This document shows, piece after piece, positions 59,497-64,000 of a stretch of DNA of 64,000 nt. The notes under the pieces were generated by a model. That model saw nothing but the letters and a program-made list of their open reading frames with translations. It did no database searches and had not been told where the DNA came from. Each line of letters starts with the position of its first letter. Position 1 is the stretch's first letter. The stretch is from Paenibacillus sp. FSL A5-0031 (GTDB lineage Bacteria > Bacillota > Bacilli > Paenibacillales > Paenibacillaceae): assembly GCF_001956295.1 (NCBI RefSeq), contig NZ_MRTD01000010.1, forward strand, positions 186,001-250,000, written 5' to 3'. The position numbers and the translations under genes are program-made.

Positions 59497-60056
59497 TTAT
59501 ATAATCCCATACTTTTTGAGCGCAAACTCAATTCCGTCCTCGCTCGACTTTTTGGTAACAAAATCAGCTGCTCCCTTTAGCCGTTCACTCCCATTGCCTA
59601 TTGCAATGCCTAGCCCTACAAATTCGAGCATATCTATGTCGTTCTCGCCATCGCCAAAGGCAACCGCTTCTGATTTATCAAGGTTAAAATACTGCAAAAC
59701 CTTGATGATCGCCAGCGACTTGGATACCTACTCCTGCAATACATTCAGGACAAAAGGATGCCATCTTCTAAAGGTTAAATGAGGAAACTGCTCCCTGTAT
59801 TTCTGGGCTGTTTCTTCATCAGCAAACAAGCACATTAAATTAACCTCTTGTTCATAAATCAAAGGATTTGCCGCTGGGTAATGAAGCAAGGATTAATTTC
59901 ATCGCACATGGATAACAGCCTGCCTGTTGCAGCAACGACCTTGATTCCTTTGTCGATTAGCGCCTTTATCGCTTTTTTTGTTTGATTTGAAATGCTGCCA
60001 TCCTCATGGTGCGTAATCGTTCCATCTACATCGAAAAAAACAATTTTGTAATCCAT
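59497..60056 (-). pseudogene. Decayed Cof-type HAD-IIB hydrolase
   Basis: The N-terminal piece (59859-60056) starts MDYKIVFFDVDGTITHHEDG with the catalytic Asp pair and reads VVAATGRLLSMCDEI before hitting a stop. The C-terminal piece (59497-59697) has the metal-binding AVAFGDGENDIDMLE. Between them one frame encodes NPLIYEQEVNLMCLFADEET and HPFVLNVLQE, then an in-frame TAG at about residue 10 before the final piece. So there is a frameshift, a nonsense codon and a missing stretch: about 187 codons remain of some 260. The cap domain is mostly gone. Family members dephosphorylate sugar phosphates or flavin precursors. Confidence 0.85.
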
Positions 60057-60118
60057 AAGCATCTCTCCCTTGCTTTACTTTACCTTTGCAATTGAGATCT
60101 AGCAATAAATTACATCAT

Positions 60119-60141
60119 AAAAAGACTGCCAATTGGCAGTC
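60119..60141 (-). terminator. Terminator after the VanW gene
   Basis: The palindrome GACTGCCAATTGGCAGTC at 60124-60141 is followed by five T on the minus strand. Confidence 0.7.
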
Positions 60142-60161
60142 CCTAATCTAATCTTTTATGT

Positions 60162-61100
60162 TTATTTTTTTGGCTCCGAGCCGCCAGCATCCATCTCCAG
60201 CTTGATTTCCTCAGGCAATTTTTTCGAAGCGCTGGGCACTTGTCTCGTTTTTGCATTAACGTCTTCCGAAGAGCAAATAACGATGCTAACCTGCCCTCCC
60301 TGCGCATAAGCACGAATAAGTATAGGCTGATCATATTTATTTTGAAACACAAAGTCCGGCCCGTACCAGCTTACCGTCGCATCGCGGCCTGGCGGAACAT
60401 ATTTGACATGTCGGCTATGTGAGTAGCGCTCAACAATTTTGAGTCCTGCCCGGTCCACCGCATTAAAGAGGGTAGATGAAATTTGACAAATACCGCCGCC
60501 GACGTCTTCCGAAACTTCTCCCCTCACAATGACTGGAGCACGCAAATACCCTTTTTCCCTTGTCCGCATGCCAACAACCTCATTAAAAGAAAACCGTTCA
60601 TCCGGGAAAACAACATGGTTATTAATTGCTTTCGCAGCTAATTCAACATTATGAGAACGGTTTTTGTTGCGTGAGTTGTAGTATGTAGCATAGAGTCCAA
60701 TTTTTTTGGTTTTGATGTTCGAGAGCAGCTCGCTGTCTACTTTCGGATAAGTCGTTAGCAGAGGAGCCTCAAGCTTTAATAATTCCCCTTCATAAATAAA
60801 GCTGTAAAACAGCTCCTCGAACGCTTTACGATTAAGCTTACTTCCTGTCTGCTCGGACATGATTCTCCCCGCTCCATCCAGCGCTGCGTTAATAGGAGGC
60901 TTCTGCACTCGTTTATCAAGCTCATCCATAAATTTATCAAGCTTCTCTTGATTAACGAGCGGAATGCCAGTCATCGAATCGCTATACTGTGCACGTTTCA
61001 TTTCCGAAATCGCATGGCCTTCATGCTCGATAACTAAAGAATCAGAATATGCTCCTTGCTGGAACAATAACAATATGGCCAGAATCCACGGCAATCCCAT
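60162..61100 (-). CDS. VanW family protein
   Basis: A 312-residue protein with an N-terminal signal or anchor segment. VELAAKAINNHVVFPDERFSFNEV, VVGMRTREKGYLRAPVIVRG, VGGGICQISSTLFNA and ERYSHSRHVKYVPPGRDATV are consecutive hallmarks of the VanW domain. The usual N-terminal peptidoglycan-binding region is short here. VanW occurs in some vancomycin-resistance clusters and widely in Bacillota surface proteins; its biochemistry is unknown. No other van genes are present. Confidence 0.9.
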   Translation of the reverse strand: MGLPWILAILLLFQQGAYSDSLVIEHEGHAISEMKRAQYSDSMTGIPLVNQEKLDKFMDELDKRVQKPPINAALDGAGRIMSEQTGSKLNRKAFEELFYSFIYEGELLKLEAPLLTTYPKVDSELLSNIKTKKIGLYATYYNSRNKNRSHNVELAAKAINNHVVFPDERFSFNEVVGMRTREKGYLRAPVIVRGEVSEDVGGGICQISSTLFNAVDRAGLKIVERYSHSRHVKYVPPGRDATVSWYGPDFVFQNKYDQPILIRAYAQGGQVSIVICSSEDVNAKTRQVPSASKKLPEEIKLEMDAGGSEPKK

Positions 61101-61244
61101 TGTCGTTAATCACCCCTATACGGTAGTATCCGTGCTAGTATGAATCATTTTAGGCAGAAGCATGCATACGCGGTGACCACATAATTAACGGGAAATTGGC
61201 TGAATATAAAGATAACGACAATTGGGATTGGAGGAGGACATCTT

Positions 61245-62411
61245 ATGACCCGGATCTGGAGACAAGCAGCTGTTGTTATATTCGTTCTTATATCGCTGTT
61301 AACCTTACAAGCCAACGATGCCGCTGCGCAGACGATGATGTTGAAGCCCAAAAAATCAAATGAGCAGCAGCAACATATAATGATTATGACTGTCCGCTCT
61401 GGTCAACAATCCTCATTTATGAGCGAGCTGCAAATTGAAAGCCAAGAAATGGATGCCGCTTTGCGTCAATCCAAGCATGTTCCTGAAGCAGAAATAGACT
61501 ATTACTCCGATATAGACATCACACTAAAGTCTGCTGAAACGGTACATTATCGCTTGGATCGCTCTGGACAGCTCTGGAACGAAGCAAAAGCAGAAAAAAT
61601 AATTTTGCCTGACAAGCTAGCTAAGAAGCTGGTTCGATTAGCCGAGGGTTTGCGGACACAGCATTACGGGAAATTGTTGACATGGCAGCAAGCAACGGAG
61701 CTTTTGCCTAAAAAAAGCATGTTTTCCGTGACGGAGCTGGAGACGGGATTAACCTTCCATGTACAACGGCGCGCTGGCAGCGATCATGCAGATGTTCAGC
61801 CGTTAACGAAAGAGGATTCCCGCGTTATGAAGCAAATTTATAATGACAAATGGAGCTGGAAAAGAAAAGCCATACTCGTCCACTCCGGCGACACCTGGAT
61901 CGCTGCTTCTATGAATGGCATGCCGCATGGCGGTGACGGCATTCCGGAGAATGGCTTCTCTGGTCACTTTTGCATTCACTTTCTAGGCAGCTCCACCCAT
62001 AAATCAGATACACCAGACCCCGCGCACCAGATGATGGTACATAAGGCTGCTGGTCAAATCAAACCTTATTTTGAATCTGTTCAGCCAAGCGTTCTAGCTA
62101 GAAGCTTCGTTGAAGCGATGTATCATCAAGACCATGAATTGTTGCTTCCGCTCGCCAAAGAAATGCCAAAGGAAAAGCTCGCTTCCATCTTACATGTTAT
62201 GGAGTCACTCGTTTCCATACGAGAGCAAATCCCACCAAAATCCAAAGGTCAGATCCACACCGATGAGCTTGGTGATGCTTTAACTACCCAAATAAGATTA
62301 CCTGTATCCATCCATCAGCTGAATAAGCCTCGCCGAAGCAGCGTCTATACCTTTATGTTCAAACGAGAAACCGCTAAGTCCCCATGGCATATTCAAGATA
62401 TTATTGAATAA
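61245..62411 (+). CDS. Secreted hypothetical protein with HGG...GHFCIHF motif
   Basis: A 388-residue exported protein with a signal peptide (cleavage near residue 28, ANDAAA-QT). The middle domain contains WIAASMNGMPHGGDGIPENG, SGHFCIHFLGSSTH and DPAHQMMVHKA, a set of conserved His and one Cys that looks catalytic or metal-binding. Similar strings occur in surface proteins of other spore-formers; I cannot name the family. GGAGGAGG precedes the ATG. It lies between VanW and SLH-protein genes, so a cell-wall role is likely. Confidence 0.78.
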   Translation: MTRIWRQAAVVIFVLISLLTLQANDAAAQTMMLKPKKSNEQQQHIMIMTVRSGQQSSFMSELQIESQEMDAALRQSKHVPEAEIDYYSDIDITLKSAETVHYRLDRSGQLWNEAKAEKIILPDKLAKKLVRLAEGLRTQHYGKLLTWQQATELLPKKSMFSVTELETGLTFHVQRRAGSDHADVQPLTKEDSRVMKQIYNDKWSWKRKAILVHSGDTWIAASMNGMPHGGDGIPENGFSGHFCIHFLGSSTHKSDTPDPAHQMMVHKAAGQIKPYFESVQPSVLARSFVEAMYHQDHELLLPLAKEMPKEKLASILHVMESLVSIREQIPPKSKGQIHTDELGDALTTQIRLPVSIHQLNKPRRSSVYTFMFKRETAKSPWHIQDIIE

Positions 62412-62413
62412 AA

Positions 62414-62469
62414 AAATCCCTATAGCTGCGGAATCCGAATCACTCGGCTTTCCTTCGCTATAGGGATTT
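62414..62469. terminator. Bidirectional terminator between the secreted and SLH genes
   Basis: A 13-base perfect stem AAATCCCTATAGC/GCTATAGGGATTT with a 30-base loop. T-runs lie on both strands. Confidence 0.8.
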
Positions 62470-62485
62470 GTTCAGTTGAAATATT

Positions 62486-64000
62486 TTATTCGAGCATGCT
62501 CATCATCGAGTAAATGACTTTTGCTGCCTGTGCTCTTGTACTCCATCCATTTGGCATAAATGTATTACCCGACATGCCGTTCAGAATGCCTGTCGACTGC
62601 ATTTCCTGAACAGCCTTGACTGCATAATCGGCAATCTCCTCCTGATCGGTGAAAGCAATTGCGCTTCCACTCACAAGCTTCAAGCCAGCCGCCTCAGCTG
62701 CACGGTAGGCCATAACGGCCATATCCTGCCGTGAGATAAGCTCGTTGACGCCAAAGGTTCCGTCAGACTTGCCTTTTATTATGCCAAGCTTCTCAGCTGC
62801 GGCAATTGAGCTGGCGTACCATGCGCCTGCTTTCACGTCGCTAAAGCTGCTTACGCCTTCGCTGTCTTCTAGCTCAAATGCTAGCATCAGCATTTTCACA
62901 AATGCTCCTCGTGTCACCTCGCCATTTGGCTGGAAGCTGCTATCTCCATAGCCATTAACAATGCTGCGCGCTGCCAATGCTTCAATCGGATCGATTGCCC
63001 ATAAAGCTTGATTCAGATCCGTGAATGCAGATGCCGCATATAGGCTAGAATAATAGCTGAAATGATTCGTCTTGAAGGTGATCGTCCCTGTTTTTGCATC
63101 ATACTTTCCATTGCGAACGATTTCGAATTTGCCATCGTCTGCGATATAATAAACGACCACATTGCCCGGCTTCTCACCTGGCTTAAGCACATAAGGAACA
63201 CTTATCTCAAGTGCATGCTTGCCGCCCGCGAATTCACTTATTTTCTTATCGCCTACATATAGATTGAAATCATAGACGGCTGCATCGCCAACTTTCTCTC
63301 GAATAGTCTCGGAGAGTCCAGAAGTATTCATCCTATCGATTGATAGTTTAAGCGTTTCTGTACCTGCGCCAAGCGCACCCTTAAGTGCTTTGTTCGAAAG
63401 GGTTACTTTTGCCGAGCCCGTATCAATGGTTAAAGATAATTCATCCTTCGTATTCAAGCCCGCAAACGCACCGCCACGAATGCTGATCTCTACTAATTTG
63501 GCAGACCCTACCGCATTCACCTTAATAGCGAGCGATTTCGTTGCTGCTTCGATCGCTTTTTGGAGATCTGCAGCTTCTACCACCGCTGTCGCTTTTCCAT
63601 TCACTGTCACTGCTTCAACCGTTACTTGATTGCCAGCAGGTGCTGGAGTTGGCGCTGTACCACCAAGCGGTGAATCCGGTGTTGGACTTGGAGTTGGTGT
63701 CGGTGTTGGACTTGGTGAAACGACTGGATTCGCAAGCAAGGTAATTACTTTCTCCCCTTTTACACCCGATCCATCCGCAGCCGTCGCTACGACGGTTACC
63801 TTTCCTTCCGCTGTCGCATGTAGCAGGCCATCTGTTCCAATTGCTGCCAGAGCCGTAGAACTGCCATCCTCATTCACAACTGACCAAACAACATTTTTGT
63901 TAGCCGCAGTATCCATATGAACCTCTGCATTCATCTGGAGCGTGCTGCCCACCTTAACAGAATCGGCTTGCCCTGCCGCTGTTACCGTTATCGAAGTAAC
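62486..64000 (-). CDS. S-layer homology (SLH) surface protein with Big2-like domain (5' end outside window)
   Basis: A partial gene of at least 505 codons; the frame stays open to the right edge. In order: a Big2-like module (STLQMNAEVHMDTAANKNVV, GTDGLLHATAEGKVTVVATA), a Pro/Thr/Ser linker (SPSPTPTPTPSPTP), and a beta-rich domain of about 200 residues (LKLSIDRMNTSGLSETIREK). Three C-terminal SLH repeats follow (LWAIDPIEALAARSIVNGYG, WYASSIAAAEKLGIIKGKSD, YAVKAVQEMQSTGILNGMSG). The SLH repeats bind the secondary cell-wall polymer. The N-terminal part, and thus the enzymatic role if any, is not visible. Confidence 0.92.
   Translation of the reverse strand, partial: VTSITVTAAGQADSVKVGSTLQMNAEVHMDTAANKNVVWSVVNEDGSSTALAAIGTDGLLHATAEGKVTVVATAADGSGVKGEKVITLLANPVVSPSPTPTPTPSPTPDSPLGGTAPTPAPAGNQVTVEAVTVNGKATAVVEAADLQKAIEAATKSLAIKVNAVGSAKLVEISIRGGAFAGLNTKDELSLTIDTGSAKVTLSNKALKGALGAGTETLKLSIDRMNTSGLSETIREKVGDAAVYDFNLYVGDKKISEFAGGKHALEISVPYVLKPGEKPGNVVVYYIADDGKFEIVRNGKYDAKTGTITFKTNHFSYYSSLYAASAFTDLNQALWAIDPIEALAARSIVNGYGDSSFQPNGEVTRGAFVKMLMLAFELEDSEGVSSFSDVKAGAWYASSIAAAEKLGIIKGKSDGTFGVNELISRQDMAVMAYRAAEAAGLKLVSGSAIAFTDQEEIADYAVKAVQEMQSTGILNGMSGNTFMPNGWSTRAQAAKVIYSMMSMLE

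Noticed and set aside
60162-61100. Part of a glycopeptide-resistance cluster
   Set aside because: VanW domains are widespread in Bacillota; no vanH, vanA/B, vanX or vanRS-like genes are in the window.

Overview
The window looks like a chromosomal segment of a Paenibacillus-type Bacillota. The evidence is the mix of families: carbohydrate ABC transporters with DUF5696 and NHL/YIP1 partners, SLH-domain and VanW proteins, a Bacillus-type sigma-B network, an AraC regulator fused to a binding-protein domain, strong Shine-Dalgarno sites and moderate GC. I found no tRNA, rRNA, prophage, transposase or CRISPR array.

Layout. 1-1.4 kb: the start of a flavin monooxygenase gene (NtaA/SnaA type) with its promoter and a terminator-like hairpin in the leader. 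1.4-13.5 kb: an eight-gene, minus-strand carbohydrate ABC cluster with one ATPase, one giant binding protein, two permease pairs, a DUF5696 protein and an NHL/YIP1 membrane protein. 13.6-16 kb: a redox/sulfur group (nitroreductase, YezD, a small unknown protein, aldo-keto reductase). 16.1-16.8 kb: non-coding tandem and inverted repeats. 16.8-22.5 kb: hypothetical proteins, a THEP1-type NTPase, an aminoglycoside-phosphotransferase-like kinase, a chemoreceptor and a GNAT/N-acyl-amino-acid-synthase-like protein.

22.9-38.3 kb is dominated by a general stress response system that resembles the Bacillus cereus RsbK/RsbM/RsbY pathway. It has sigB-rsbW, a CHASE3-GAF hybrid kinase with a CheR-type methyltransferase, a second rsbV-rsbW pair, a receiver-PP2C phosphatase, and a set of small stress genes (YtxH, DUF948, DUF1328, YflT, YjzC, an alpha/beta hydrolase). 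Six promoters here share the layout GTTTCA-N14-G(G/T)(G/T)TA(A/T), which fits sigma-B. A GntR/ABC-2 exporter operon with two palindromic operators lies inside this region.

38.4-41.1 kb: hexuronate catabolism (GntR, UxuA, UxuB). 41.2-45.9 kb: pterin dehydratase, then siderophore uptake (FhuF-like reductase, binding protein with a Fur-box promoter, Btr-like AraC-binding-protein fusion) and a small HTH protein. 46-56.2 kb: a ten-gene operon for uptake and breakdown of S-modified cysteines, equivalent to B. subtilis ytmI-tcyJKLMN-ytmO-ytnJ-ytnL, with its YtlI-like LysR regulator upstream and two extra enzymes (SolA-like amine oxidase, DinB protein). The monooxygenase gene at the left edge, the nitroreductase operon, this operon and its regulator all carry a similar box just downstream of the inferred transcription start, so they look like one sulfur regulon.

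56.3-58.6 kb: DoxX, L-lactate dehydrogenase and an FNT channel. 58.7-64 kb: a large palindromic element, a Cys-containing small protein, HesB/YneR, a decayed HAD phosphatase, VanW, a secreted protein of unknown role, and an SLH/Big2 surface protein that runs off the right edge.
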